The notes beneath the pieces were generated by a model. The model did not search any database and was not told the DNA's origin. It saw only the letters and a list, made by a program, of their open reading frames with translations. This document shows, piece after piece, positions 17,589-27,900 of a stretch of 64,000 nucleotides of DNA. Position 1 is the first letter of the stretch. Every line of letters starts with the position of its first letter. The DNA comes from JANSWP01 sp041941305 (GTDB lineage Bacteria; Bacteroidota; Bacteroidia; Chitinophagales; Saprospiraceae), in the NCBI GenBank assembly GCA_041941305.1, contig JBGTQJ010000043.1, positions 13,139 through 77,138 on the forward strand, in the 5' to 3' direction. The translations under genes were made by a program, and so were the position numbers.

Positions 17589-20402
17589 ATGAGACAAATT
17601 CTTTTTACGGTCATTGCATTATTTTTTCTAACGGCATTGTGTTACTCACAATCTGCCTCAATTGTCATCAATGAAATACTTTTTTTTCAAGATGTAAATT
17701 CGACAGAAAAGGACAGGGATCACGAATGGGTAGAAATTTTCAACAAAGGCAATGAAGAAATTAATTTATCTGGATGGACTCTTACCAATCGAAATGCTTT
17801 CCCCTTGATGATTTTTCCGGATATTGAATTGCCTCCCAATGCGTACTTAGTCATTCACTTTAGACAAGGAAACAGTGATTTGGATTTTTCAGATGGAATG
17901 GGAGATTTGTACACCCAATCCGATCATCTAATTATGGAAGCGTTCTCTAACAAGATAGATGAGGTTGCTCTTTTCAGTGGCACCCCTAATTCCGCTAATA
18001 TTATTGATTTTTTAGGCTGGAAAGCAGGTGATGGTGAATCTGTAGGAGGTATAGCATATAACTTTGCTGTGGATGCGGGTATTTGGGAGGAGGGTGATTT
18101 CTTTGAGATAGAAAGTCAGGCTTCTTCTGTTCAAGGAGATTCTATTGGAAGAGGTAAAGATTCTCTCGATTTAAATAGTCCTGAAGATTGGGATATTACA
18201 GGAGGACCTAATGCCATTGATATTACTCCTGTAGCACAAAATTTATCATCCCTTAGTCTTCTATCAGGTGCTCCTTTGCCAGTACAAAACAACAAAAAGT
18301 GGACGGTTATGGTGTATTTAAATGCCGATAACCACAGGGAAGCACTTGCCTGGATTGATTTTAATGAAATGGAAGAAGCAGGGTCAAATGAAAATGTAAA
18401 TGTGGTAGTTATGATCGATTGGAACATTGCGAATATTGATGTAAAAGCAAGTGTTGACGGCGGAGCTAATTTCTTTCCCACGGATCATACCTGGCGAGGG
18501 TATTTAAAAAAAGAAACTACCAATCCTAAAAGGATAACCTTATTCCCTCCACAAGGAGAAACGACCTTTCTGGATGAACGAAATATGGGTAATCCAGACG
18601 AACTCAATGAGTTCATCAACTATGGACTTACCCATTTTCCAGCAGATAATTATGCGCTGATAATATGGACACCTGGAGGTGGTTGGAAATGGATTGCAAA
18701 AGATGAATTAGCTCCTGGATCTTTTCCGCAAATAGATGACGAATTATTGATTGGCGAATTAGATCAGGCCTTTAAGCAACCACAACCAATCAACAAAATA
18801 TTTGATGTTGTGGGGTTCGATGCAGATTATATGGGAATGATAGAAGTAGCTCATCAGGTTTATGATCATGCTCGAGTGTTTGTAGGTAGTCAGAATAGAA
18901 AAAGTAATGATGGTTGGCCATATGAAGCAATCATCTCTAATTTAAAATTAAATACTTCCTGGAATGCCAATCAATTTGGAGCACAAATCGTAAGTGAATA
19001 TGAAAAGCATTATGAAAATAAAATTTTCAATCCATTTACTACTCTAAGCGCTGTAGCTTTAAATAATCAATTTGAAAACCTGGTGGAGACTGTGAGTGGC
19101 TTTGCAGATGATTTGGTTACGGGGCTAGAAGATTACAATTTTAACTTTGGAGTTAATTATAATCAAAATGATAATGTCCAAATCAAAATAAGGAATGCTC
19201 TACAACAAACCGAATTTTTTGGAGACCTTAATTATATAGACCTTTCTCACTTCGCAGAATTAATTTGGGACAATCAAGAAATTCCAAACAATTATAAAGG
19301 AAAAGCTCCAACTATAGTCAGTTTAATAGAAGGCGGAGATATAATTATTGCAGAGAGCAATGCAACGAAGAATCAGGATGTACATGGTCTATCCATTTAT
19401 TTTCCAGAATATCAAACGAAACAGATTTTTGACATGGACGCATACGATGAACCCTTCATTCAATATGAGATGCAACCCCCTTTTGAACCTTTGGAAGAAA
19501 GATATTCTTATGACAAAAATGATTGTATACCGCCACCGGAAAACCACCCACATCCACCTGCTTCAAATTTCCATTTTCCGAATGAGACCAAGTGGGATGA
19601 ATTTCTCCACCGCTATTACGAACCTGTAGCAGATGCAGGAGAGGATCTGACAGTTTTTGTAGGACAAGTTTTTAATTTAGACGGCTCAGGGTCATCAGAT
19701 TCTGATGGTCAGGTGACTCGATGGATTTGGGATTTAGATGCAAACATAAATAGCATTGAAGCAGAAGTTGACTGGGACAAAGATTGCGTAGATGAATCAA
19801 ATGATGATAATGATAAAGAAGGTGAATCCATATATCATTCCTATGCTACTCCCGGTGTCTATACGGTGACGCTTACAGTTTGGGACGACCATCATCAACA
19901 AGAGGAACACGAAGAGCATAAAGAAACTGATCAAGATGAGGCTATCATCATTGTCCTTCCTTTACAATTTGGGGTATTAGATATAGAAAAAGATGTGGTA
20001 GGTAGTTCCTGTCATGCTTTCGACGATGGCCTGCTCACTTTAACAGGTACTTTGGGAGAATGGATGGTAGAAACGCTTGATTCCAATGAAACATTCGTAT
20101 GCCAGGGTTTTCACCAAGGAGGGCATGTGACTGTTTATTCAAGCGAAGAATTTGAAGAAGTTGATATTCAGGTATTTCCCAATCCAACTAGCGCATTGGT
20201 TCAAATACATTCGAGTTTTGCTGAAAATCTGAAAATAGTATTATTCGATGTTTCTGGGAAGGTATTGATAAACAAGGATTTACCTTATTCAATTGATCAA
20301 GAGGTTTTAGACTTAAATACATTACCAGCCGGGACTTTTTTCCTGAAATTTCTTGACGAAAAGAACAAACTAATTTCCATTTTTAAAATTCAAAAAATAT
20401 AG
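17589..20402 (+). CDS. Secreted lamin-tail / inactive C11 (clostripain-like) / PKD protein with T9SS type A sorting domain
   Basis: The protein has 937 residues. The ATG at 17589 starts a signal peptide (MRQILFTVIALFFLTALCYSQ). Domains in order: lamin-tail domain (about 25-150; INEILFFQ, HEWVEIFNKG, LSGWTLTN); a peptidase C11/clostripain-like domain (about 235-560; WTVMVYLNADN, LIIW..GGGW, GFDA..MG..E); a PKD domain (about 678-790; ADAGEDLTVFVG, LDGSGSSDSDG); and a type A sorting domain from about 861 (VFPNPTS ... LPAGTFFLKF). In active C11 enzymes the His of W-x-H-G and the Cys of FDAC are catalytic; here these positions are Pro362 and Asp413, so it should be a pseudo-peptidase, perhaps a binding scaffold. 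The next gene starts 4 bases after the stop, so the two are co-transcribed. Confidence 0.85.
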   Translation: MRQILFTVIALFFLTALCYSQSASIVINEILFFQDVNSTEKDRDHEWVEIFNKGNEEINLSGWTLTNRNAFPLMIFPDIELPPNAYLVIHFRQGNSDLDFSDGMGDLYTQSDHLIMEAFSNKIDEVALFSGTPNSANIIDFLGWKAGDGESVGGIAYNFAVDAGIWEEGDFFEIESQASSVQGDSIGRGKDSLDLNSPEDWDITGGPNAIDITPVAQNLSSLSLLSGAPLPVQNNKKWTVMVYLNADNHREALAWIDFNEMEEAGSNENVNVVVMIDWNIANIDVKASVDGGANFFPTDHTWRGYLKKETTNPKRITLFPPQGETTFLDERNMGNPDELNEFINYGLTHFPADNYALIIWTPGGGWKWIAKDELAPGSFPQIDDELLIGELDQAFKQPQPINKIFDVVGFDADYMGMIEVAHQVYDHARVFVGSQNRKSNDGWPYEAIISNLKLNTSWNANQFGAQIVSEYEKHYENKIFNPFTTLSAVALNNQFENLVETVSGFADDLVTGLEDYNFNFGVNYNQNDNVQIKIRNALQQTEFFGDLNYIDLSHFAELIWDNQEIPNNYKGKAPTIVSLIEGGDIIIAESNATKNQDVHGLSIYFPEYQTKQIFDMDAYDEPFIQYEMQPPFEPLEERYSYDKNDCIPPPENHPHPPASNFHFPNETKWDEFLHRYYEPVADAGEDLTVFVGQVFNLDGSGSSDSDGQVTRWIWDLDANINSIEAEVDWDKDCVDESNDDNDKEGESIYHSYATPGVYTVTLTVWDDHHQQEEHEEHKETDQDEAIIIVLPLQFGVLDIEKDVVGSSCHAFDDGLLTLTGTLGEWMVETLDSNETFVCQGFHQGGHVTVYSSEEFEEVDIQVFPNPTSALVQIHSSFAENLKIVLFDVSGKVLINKDLPYSIDQEVLDLNTLPAGTFFLKFLDEKNKLISIFKIQKI

Positions 20403-20406
20403 CCTT

Positions 20407-22902
20407 ATGAGAGTTTCCAAATTATTTGCAGGTGTTATTCTTATATGTCTGGCAGCGATGCTATCTGCTCAAAATAATGTTCCCAATATTTTCAAATATC
20501 AAGGAGTCGCAAAAATTGATGGGGAGATTGTAACCGGAAACATTGGAATTCAAGTCTCCATCATTCATGGAACTCCAGATGGAACGGTATTATTTACCGA
20601 ACGTCATTTTCCAAATACAAATGACGAAGGAGTTTTTGCCATAGCAGTTGGCGCTGGTTTATTAGTAACTGGCAGTTTTTCGAATATTATTTGGCCAAAT
20701 GGTCCATTCTTTCTAAAAGTCGAAATAGATCCTATGGGTGGAGCAAATTATTCAAATGCCGGTACTGCTCCACTGGTTAGCGTTCCTTATGCTTTATATG
20801 CTGAAGATGTAGGCAATAAAGACGATGCAGACCCTAATCCAACAAATGAATTGCAAAATCTTCTTTATGATTCCATAAGTGGTGATTTGACCATTTCTGA
20901 TGGAAATACGGTCACGATTCCTACCGGAGGAAATGACAACCAGTTTCTTTCACTTATTGGAACCAATTTGACTATTCAAAATGGCAATTCAGTCGATCTT
21001 TCAGGAATCATTCCACCTGGGGGTACCGATGACCAGAAACTTTCACTTTTAGGAACCAATCTTTCCATTGAGGATGGCAATTCCATTGACCTGAGTGTTA
21101 TTCAGGATGGTGTAATTGACGGAGATGCCAGCAGCCAAAATGAAATTCAAATATTATCCTTTAATCCGGACAATGACCAATTAAGCATTTCAGGAGGAAA
21201 TTCGGTGGATTTGGGTAGCCTTGATGGCGGCACAAATTTAGTAGGAGGACCAGGGATCCTTATTTCTGGAGAAACTGTAACCAATACAGGTGATATAAAC
21301 CCAAATGACGATATTACCATTTCTACAATAGCCGGAGGAGATATCTCAGGCACTTTTTCAAATTTACAAATACAAAATAACGTAATAGGAAGCCAGGAAA
21401 TAGCAGATGGAAGCATTAGTGCTGGCGACCTAAACCAGATGGGGGCGGCTGCTGGTCAGGTTTTAAAATGGAGTGGAATGGATTGGATTCCCGCCAATGA
21501 TAATGGAGAAATTTATACTCCTGGTAATGGAATCAATATTATTGGAAATACCATCCATAACACAGGTGATTTATCCAATGATAATGAAACAATCGAAATT
21601 GTAGATTTTGATGAATCTACGATGACCTTAACTATTGTAGAAGCGGGAGAGACTAAATCCGTTAATCTCATTTCCCTGTTGAATGATGCTGATGCAGATC
21701 CTCTCAATGAAACAATAGAATTTATGGAATTCGATGAAACGGATTATACACTGATAATTACCGAAGCGGGAGAGACAAAATCTGTTAACCTTTATTCACT
21801 TTTGAATGATACTGATGCAGACCCTCTTAATGAAACAATAGAGATCCTTGATTTTGATGAATCTACGATGACCTTAACTATTGTAGAAGCGGGAGAGACA
21901 AAATCCATTAATCTCATTTCCCTGTTGAATGATGCTGATGCAGATCCTAAAAATGAATTGATAGATAATGCCACTCTTAACAATACGATATTAATTATCA
22001 ATGAAGGAGGAGAAACCACAGCCGTTGACCTTAGTTCCCTTAAAGGACCATGGATTGAAAATACCAACACCCAAACCGTTGAATATACAGGTAAAGCTAA
22101 AACTGGGGAATACTGTACCACTCAAGGAGGGGTCGTAATTACAGACGATGGAATCAAACGATACGACCCAATTACAGGTCAGCATGTCTCCAATATTTGC
22201 AAGGTTACTTACGGAAATAAAGCTTATGGAGTATTTGAGGTCAAAAATGATGAACAAACCACCACCATCATGCAATCCTGTACCCATCAAGCTGGAATCC
22301 TCGATGTAATAGGATCGAATGGCAATTTTAATACCCTAATCGGGCATGTTCAAAATTACCCAAATCATGGACTAATGGGGGTCGTTGATGCCAATAACGT
22401 TCTAAAAGCCTATTTTTTCATTGACCAAAATGGAAATGGCACAATTGCAGCGAATGTTAAAAACTTCAAAATGAATCACCCAAGCCAACCAGGCAAAGAA
22501 ATCTGGTATGGAAGCCTTGAGGGTCCTGAACTCGCCGCCTATCTCAGGGGCACTGCTAATCTGAAGAATGGAAAAGCCACAGTTTCCTTTCCCGAACATT
22601 ATCGAATTGTAGCCAATGCAGCAACCATGACAGTGGTTCTTACACCGCTTTCCGGCGAATCCAAAGGTTTGGCAGTTGTGAAAAAATCAGCGGATGGTTT
22701 TGAGGTAGTAGAATTGCTAAGCGGTCTTGGCAATTATGCCTTTGACTGGGAAGTGAAATGCGTAAGAAATGGTTATGAAAATTATAGAGTCATTCGAGAT
22801 GCTTCAGAAGCAAGGCCTGCTCATGTTGATAGAGATTTGATTCCAGACCCTTCGGAATTTCCTAAAACGGTACCTTCTGTGAGAGATGATAGACATTATT
22901 GA
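20407..22902 (+). CDS. Secreted tail-fibre-like protein with internal 41-residue repeats
   Basis: The protein has 831 residues with a signal peptide (MRVSKLFAGVILICLAAMLSAQ). The N-terminal module (FKYQGVAKIDGE, FLKVEIDPMGG, LVSVPYALYAED) matches that of the protein at 12954. The middle is a long repetitive stalk of short beta units (LSIEDGNSIDLS) with three near-identical 41-residue repeats (residues about 394-516). The C-terminal third (EIWYGSLEGPELAAYLRG, VVLTPLSGESKGLAVV) is a conserved Bacteroidota tail-spike-type domain that might be self-processing or trimer-forming. It lies 4 bases behind the C11-like gene, so the two form an operon. No T9SS domain is visible. Likely a cell-surface fibre. 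Confidence 0.78.
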   Translation: MRVSKLFAGVILICLAAMLSAQNNVPNIFKYQGVAKIDGEIVTGNIGIQVSIIHGTPDGTVLFTERHFPNTNDEGVFAIAVGAGLLVTGSFSNIIWPNGPFFLKVEIDPMGGANYSNAGTAPLVSVPYALYAEDVGNKDDADPNPTNELQNLLYDSISGDLTISDGNTVTIPTGGNDNQFLSLIGTNLTIQNGNSVDLSGIIPPGGTDDQKLSLLGTNLSIEDGNSIDLSVIQDGVIDGDASSQNEIQILSFNPDNDQLSISGGNSVDLGSLDGGTNLVGGPGILISGETVTNTGDINPNDDITISTIAGGDISGTFSNLQIQNNVIGSQEIADGSISAGDLNQMGAAAGQVLKWSGMDWIPANDNGEIYTPGNGINIIGNTIHNTGDLSNDNETIEIVDFDESTMTLTIVEAGETKSVNLISLLNDADADPLNETIEFMEFDETDYTLIITEAGETKSVNLYSLLNDTDADPLNETIEILDFDESTMTLTIVEAGETKSINLISLLNDADADPKNELIDNATLNNTILIINEGGETTAVDLSSLKGPWIENTNTQTVEYTGKAKTGEYCTTQGGVVITDDGIKRYDPITGQHVSNICKVTYGNKAYGVFEVKNDEQTTTIMQSCTHQAGILDVIGSNGNFNTLIGHVQNYPNHGLMGVVDANNVLKAYFFIDQNGNGTIAANVKNFKMNHPSQPGKEIWYGSLEGPELAAYLRGTANLKNGKATVSFPEHYRIVANAATMTVVLTPLSGESKGLAVVKKSADGFEVVELLSGLGNYAFDWEVKCVRNGYENYRVIRDASEARPAHVDRDLIPDPSEFPKTVPSVRDDRHY
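21586..21954 (+). repeat. Three tandem 123-bp in-frame repeats
   Basis: Copies start at 21586, 21709 and 21832, each beginning GAAACAAT(C/A)GA. Period is exactly 123 bp (41 codons), and copies 1 and 3 are almost identical, while copy 2 is more diverged. They encode the ...VEAGETKS(V/I)NLISLLNDADAD... unit of the fibre protein. Confidence 0.85.
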
Positions 22903-23087
22903 GAACACGGATTCTAAGGCTTGGACACTTAATTCAACGGTTCAAAAAGCTTGGAGTTTTGACAAATTTGTATTTGAGGTTTTTTAAATGCTGATTCTAC
23001 TGATTGCTGAAAATTTAGCCGAAATCAGAGAAATTAGCTCTGTCGGCGTTTAATATCCTATTGTCAAAACTTCCCAAAAAGCAATCC

Positions 23088-24791
23088 ATGAAATTAATTA
23101 TTTCTCATATCTTCTTTTTTATTCTGACCATTTTCAGCCAACAGATTTTTGGACAAATCGACTCCATGAGCAATCATGGTGAAAATGAACCAACAACAAG
23201 CCAGTGGAAAAAGCCCATCTTAAAAGGCAATCTATCTGCACGCCTATTATATAACAATACTAATGGAATTGAAAACAGATATGAGAACCCAACCTGGCAT
23301 ATTTCGGGCTTGCCTCGGTTGGAATGGGGTGATTTCAAAATGCCTGTCCGGATCAATGCAGGGAATCGCGAAAACCCTTTTGCCCAGTATTACAATAAAA
23401 TTGGCATTAGTCCGACTTATAAATGGGCGACATTGCATTTGGGATACAATAATGTTCATTTCTCTCCTTTTACGCTAAATGGCAGAACTTTCGTGGGAGC
23501 AGGCATTGAATTAACGCCCTCCTTTTTGCGAATCGGCGCAATTTATGGCAGGTTTCAAAATCCGGAAGAAGAAAAGTTTGATAGCAACCGCCAATTGATT
23601 ATTCCGCCTCGTTTTGAGCGAAAAGGCTATGCTTTTAAATTGGGTTTTGGAAAAGAGGAAAATTATGTGGATTTGTTGTATTTCCACGCCGAAGATGATT
23701 CCACCTCCATCAGTTTTCCTGATAGCAGTACTACTTTTCCGACACAAAACACCGTCATCGGCATTAGCTCTCAGCAAAAATTGTGGCGGGTGCTGCATTT
23801 CGATATAGACGGTGGGCTTAGTGCTTTTACTCGAAACCAACGCTCAGACACGGTTACTTTAGCTCATGATTTTTGGGAAGACCTATTCCGAAAAGTAATC
23901 ACCCCACGATTGTCCACACATTATCATTATGCCTTGCAAGGGAGTTTGGGACTCAAACTGAAAAATTTTGGAATAGAAACTCGCTATCGGCGGATTGATT
24001 CGGACTATCGTTCCATGGGCATCTGGTTTTTGTTGAATGACGTAGAAGACATCACTGTTTCGCCCAATTTCAATTTGTTTGATAGAAAATTCAGACTCCG
24101 CGCTCGTTATGGCTGGCAGCGAAATAACCTGTCCGGTTTGCGCCTTGCCAATAGTTTTCGGCAAATCAGTTCGGTCAATCTCCAACTTGCGCCCAATCGA
24201 AACTTGAATGTCCAATTCAATTACGCCAATTTTCATTTTGACCAAACCAAGCATCGTGAGTGGTTGTCGGACACTGTTCTCATTAGTCGCGTTACGAATC
24301 GCTTTAGTGTGGGTTTTCGCATTCTATTTCCAAGCAAGCGCATTGGCCAGACTTTATCAATGAATTATACCTACCGCCAACTGAATAGAGATACCGAAAC
24401 CGACAGTGAACGTTTTCAAGCCAAAGGTTATGCCTTACGCTACAATCTTCGATTTACAAAAACAGGATTGACACTGACACCTGGTTTGCAATATTTTGAA
24501 TACAGTTTTCCAGAAAGAACGACCGAGCGATTGAATGCCAATTTGAGCATTAATCAGTCCCTTTTCAATCGAAAGCTATTTGCAGGATACCACTTTTCTT
24601 ACAATTTACAATTTCAAAACAAAACCCTGGATCGAACCATATGGCGGTATCAGTTGAATGTGCAATACCGGTTGACCGACCAATTACAGTTTCGATTATT
24701 TGTCAATCTGATTCGAAGTGAAGCGGAAATGCCAGGGATGATTTCTTTTAGAGAAACAATTGGGTCTTTGGAGTTGGAGTATCGGTTTTGA
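23088..24791 (+). CDS. Large outer-membrane beta-barrel protein
   Basis: The protein has 567 residues. The ATG at 23088 starts a signal peptide (MKLIISHIFFFILTIFSQQIFGQ). The mature sequence has regular amphipathic beta-strands and many Arg/Tyr/Asn residues throughout (LHLGYNNVHFSPF, LGLKLKNFGIETRYRR, FRLRARYGWQRNN) and ends in aromatic Phe (LELEYRF), as expected for Bacteroidota outer-membrane barrels. No TonB-dependent plug or POTRA domain was seen. The next gene encodes a large secreted protein on the same strand 141 bp away, so this barrel may be its export or anchoring partner. Specific function unknown. Confidence 0.72.
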   Translation: MKLIISHIFFFILTIFSQQIFGQIDSMSNHGENEPTTSQWKKPILKGNLSARLLYNNTNGIENRYENPTWHISGLPRLEWGDFKMPVRINAGNRENPFAQYYNKIGISPTYKWATLHLGYNNVHFSPFTLNGRTFVGAGIELTPSFLRIGAIYGRFQNPEEEKFDSNRQLIIPPRFERKGYAFKLGFGKEENYVDLLYFHAEDDSTSISFPDSSTTFPTQNTVIGISSQQKLWRVLHFDIDGGLSAFTRNQRSDTVTLAHDFWEDLFRKVITPRLSTHYHYALQGSLGLKLKNFGIETRYRRIDSDYRSMGIWFLLNDVEDITVSPNFNLFDRKFRLRARYGWQRNNLSGLRLANSFRQISSVNLQLAPNRNLNVQFNYANFHFDQTKHREWLSDTVLISRVTNRFSVGFRILFPSKRIGQTLSMNYTYRQLNRDTETDSERFQAKGYALRYNLRFTKTGLTLTPGLQYFEYSFPERTTERLNANLSINQSLFNRKLFAGYHFSYNLQFQNKTLDRTIWRYQLNVQYRLTDQLQFRLFVNLIRSEAEMPGMISFRETIGSLELEYRF

Positions 24792-24932
24792 GTATGATGC
24801 TTACTTCGAAAAAAGTTATCAGATACTTTGGAAGTAAGTAGGTTGACCTGTTAAAAACCATTATTTAATAGGTCTACCTGCTTAGCTGAAAGTTTTCTAC
24901 CCAAAAACCTGAATTAAAAAAAATTACAAACC

Positions 24933-27900
24933 ATGACAACCCTTAAATTTCAAAATCAAAAGGTATTTCGATTCAAGCAAACAGGCTATGTCTGGCTTCT
25001 TTTTTGCCTTTTCTTTTGTTTCGGAAAAAAGCAATTTGCACAGGAATATCCCCTCATCCCGACACTGGAAGTCAATCCCGATATTACAGCTTATGTGGAA
25101 GATTGGCTACATGTGTATAGCATTGTATTGCATGTGCAAAATGAAACGAATGCATCTATTGAATTTTGCATCCAGGCAGAAATGTTTAATGAAACTGGAA
25201 GCTTGGTGGCAGAAACAGGAAGCAGTCCGACATTTATAGCATTTCCAGGGCTGACCCCCTTTTTACCTGCCCAATTCTTTATCCTTCAACATTTCAATTT
25301 TTATGAAGGAATTGATGTATTTGTACAAAATGAAGGGCAATTGCCGTCTGGAGTTTATTTTATGTGTTTTCGCTTGGTGGATAAAAATGGACTGCCTTTG
25401 TCAGATGAACATGAGGGCTGTGGAGATGTAGTAATCAATGCCTGCCAAAATCCCATCCCTGTCTATCCTGAAGGTGGACTCACCGTTTCTACAGAAGAAT
25501 TGCAATTTATAGATTTCCAACTTTATTGGGATGGACCACAAGACCAGGCTATCGAATTTATTTTTGTCAAAAAAGAGCCTGGTATGACAGATGAAGAAGT
25601 ATTTATTCAAAAAGAACCGGATTTCAAATTGAAAGTATTCGGATTTGAAATTATCAATATACCAGCTCATTTTGGATTTGAAGAAGGGGAGTACTTGTGG
25701 GGAGGGAGGGGGTGTGATGACTTTATTCAAGTTGATTTGACATACTCGAACCTAACTATCACTCAAGACCAACAAGAACCAGAACCGCCAATTATTGTGG
25801 GTTATAAATTTAACGACTTGAATGGAAATGGTAGTTGGGAAGGGCATCCCCCAACTCCCGGAGAAGAACCCGGTATTGAAAATTATGAAATCAAACTGGA
25901 AGGTCCAAATGGTACGCAAACAACAACTACTAACAAAAATGGAAGATTCGAGTTTGTAGTAACGGAACCAGGACAATATACTTTGTCGGAATCATTACAG
26001 GCAGGTTGGACGGCGACAACGCCTACTTCTTATAACATTATTATTCGATTGTTTGAGGGGGAGACCTTTCCGGAATTTTTGTTTGGGAATCGAGATGTTG
26101 AAATATCTTTTTGTAAACTTGAAGAACTCCCTACGGAAAAAGGAGAAGATATTGTTCTAAGAGTCGACGCTTTCCCAGAAAATGAAATAATCGAATATGG
26201 AGCTCCTATTTTATTACATGCTCAAGCTTGGGATTTTGATTACAAACCATTCAGATGTAAACCAGTCAATGAAATAGATGGAGTAGAATATTCAAATGAA
26301 AGTTATTTATTTGTCCCTTTAAGAGATGAAGTTTATTATAAATGGGAAGTTGTTCTTGATGAAATTAGACTCACTCCTACAATTGAAGAAAATACTTGGG
26401 TAGATATTGGAGCTAATCCTAACACAAAAGGGAACTTGATAAGTAAAGGCGGGGCAGCAGTTTATTTCCCTCCCTATAAATCAATGATACATTATTTAAT
26501 TCGGAAAAAGTTTGAATTCCCAAAAACTAAATATGTTTGTTTTAGTCGAAAAATTATTATCAAGTGTACAGCTTACAATAATGATTCAGAAAAATTTAAA
26601 GCTGAATCAAATGAAAAGTTAATCACTATTATGTTTCTTTCAAACAAACTACCTTTTGATTTAAAATTAAAAATTGATATAAATAACCCTATCACGCCAA
26701 TTTCATTGCCTGAAGTTAAGTATAATAAAAACCAGTGTAAAATCTCTTATTCTTGGGAGAGAAAACCAAAGTTAGATAAAAAGGGGCACGATATCTCACG
26801 TGTTTTTAAAGATAGTCCCTCTCATAATAGTCACGGTATAGTAAGACCAGGCGAGCTTTTATTCTACACTTCGAAAGAGCGTGATTTTGATGAATTAATT
26901 GTAGAATGTGATGGGGATGTCATAAGGAAAAAATATGAAGATCCCATTGAGACAAGTTGGGTAATGCTTCAATCTGAACCACAATTTGACTACAATTACT
27001 CCAGTTTTGCATTAAATAAAGATGTCATATTTAAAATGGCGAATGCAAGCATTTCCACAGAAAGCAAGGCTTGCTATCGAGTCTCTGAGTTCCCTAAGCC
27101 CGGAGAGGAAATTGTTCGAGTTGAACACCTAGCAAAAGATAAAATGGATTTTTGTGTTCAAGGTAAAGATTCTCCTCCAGAAAAATGGTGGGATAATGTT
27201 TTGGTAAAAGAATGTGAAGAAACTTTTGACTCTGACCATAAACACTATGATTACAGTTTTATGTCCCCTCCCAAAAAATGTGGAGTTCACAATGTAAAAA
27301 GGTATCTATTTTTTCCTGATGACCCTACTATGCGAACTTACAAGATTTTTGATAATCTTGAAGAATTTTTTTGCACTTATGATGGATATTGTTTTAATAA
27401 TTATGTTTCTCTCGGGGATTTAACTCTAGTTGCACCATGTTTTAATAAGCACGTTGGAACACCTCCTCATAGCTATGACCACGAGATATATATCGACCCT
27501 GAATATGCGAGAAGCCAGGGTGCCAGCGCTTTATATATAAATGGCTTATTAAGTCCTTGGTTTAAGTATGATAGAGGGGATATTATTTTTGAAAAAAAGA
27601 TTGAGGATACTGATGATAAAACCATTTGGCACGAAGTAATTCATGCGCTCCAAGATTATAAAGGATTACACCCTAAAAGACACCTTGAAATTGACACCTG
27701 GTTTATGTCAGAATCCATAAGCACTTTATGGATGATAAAATCTTTTGAAGATTATTTACGAAAAGGATGTAACTCAATTGATGCAGGAGAAGCCAGACTT
27801 TTATGGGATAAAGCTATGGAATGGGTTTATGATTTAAATAACAACTTAAATTTTGATTATGATGGGCAAGATGCTTCGACTCCAATATATGAAGTTTGGG

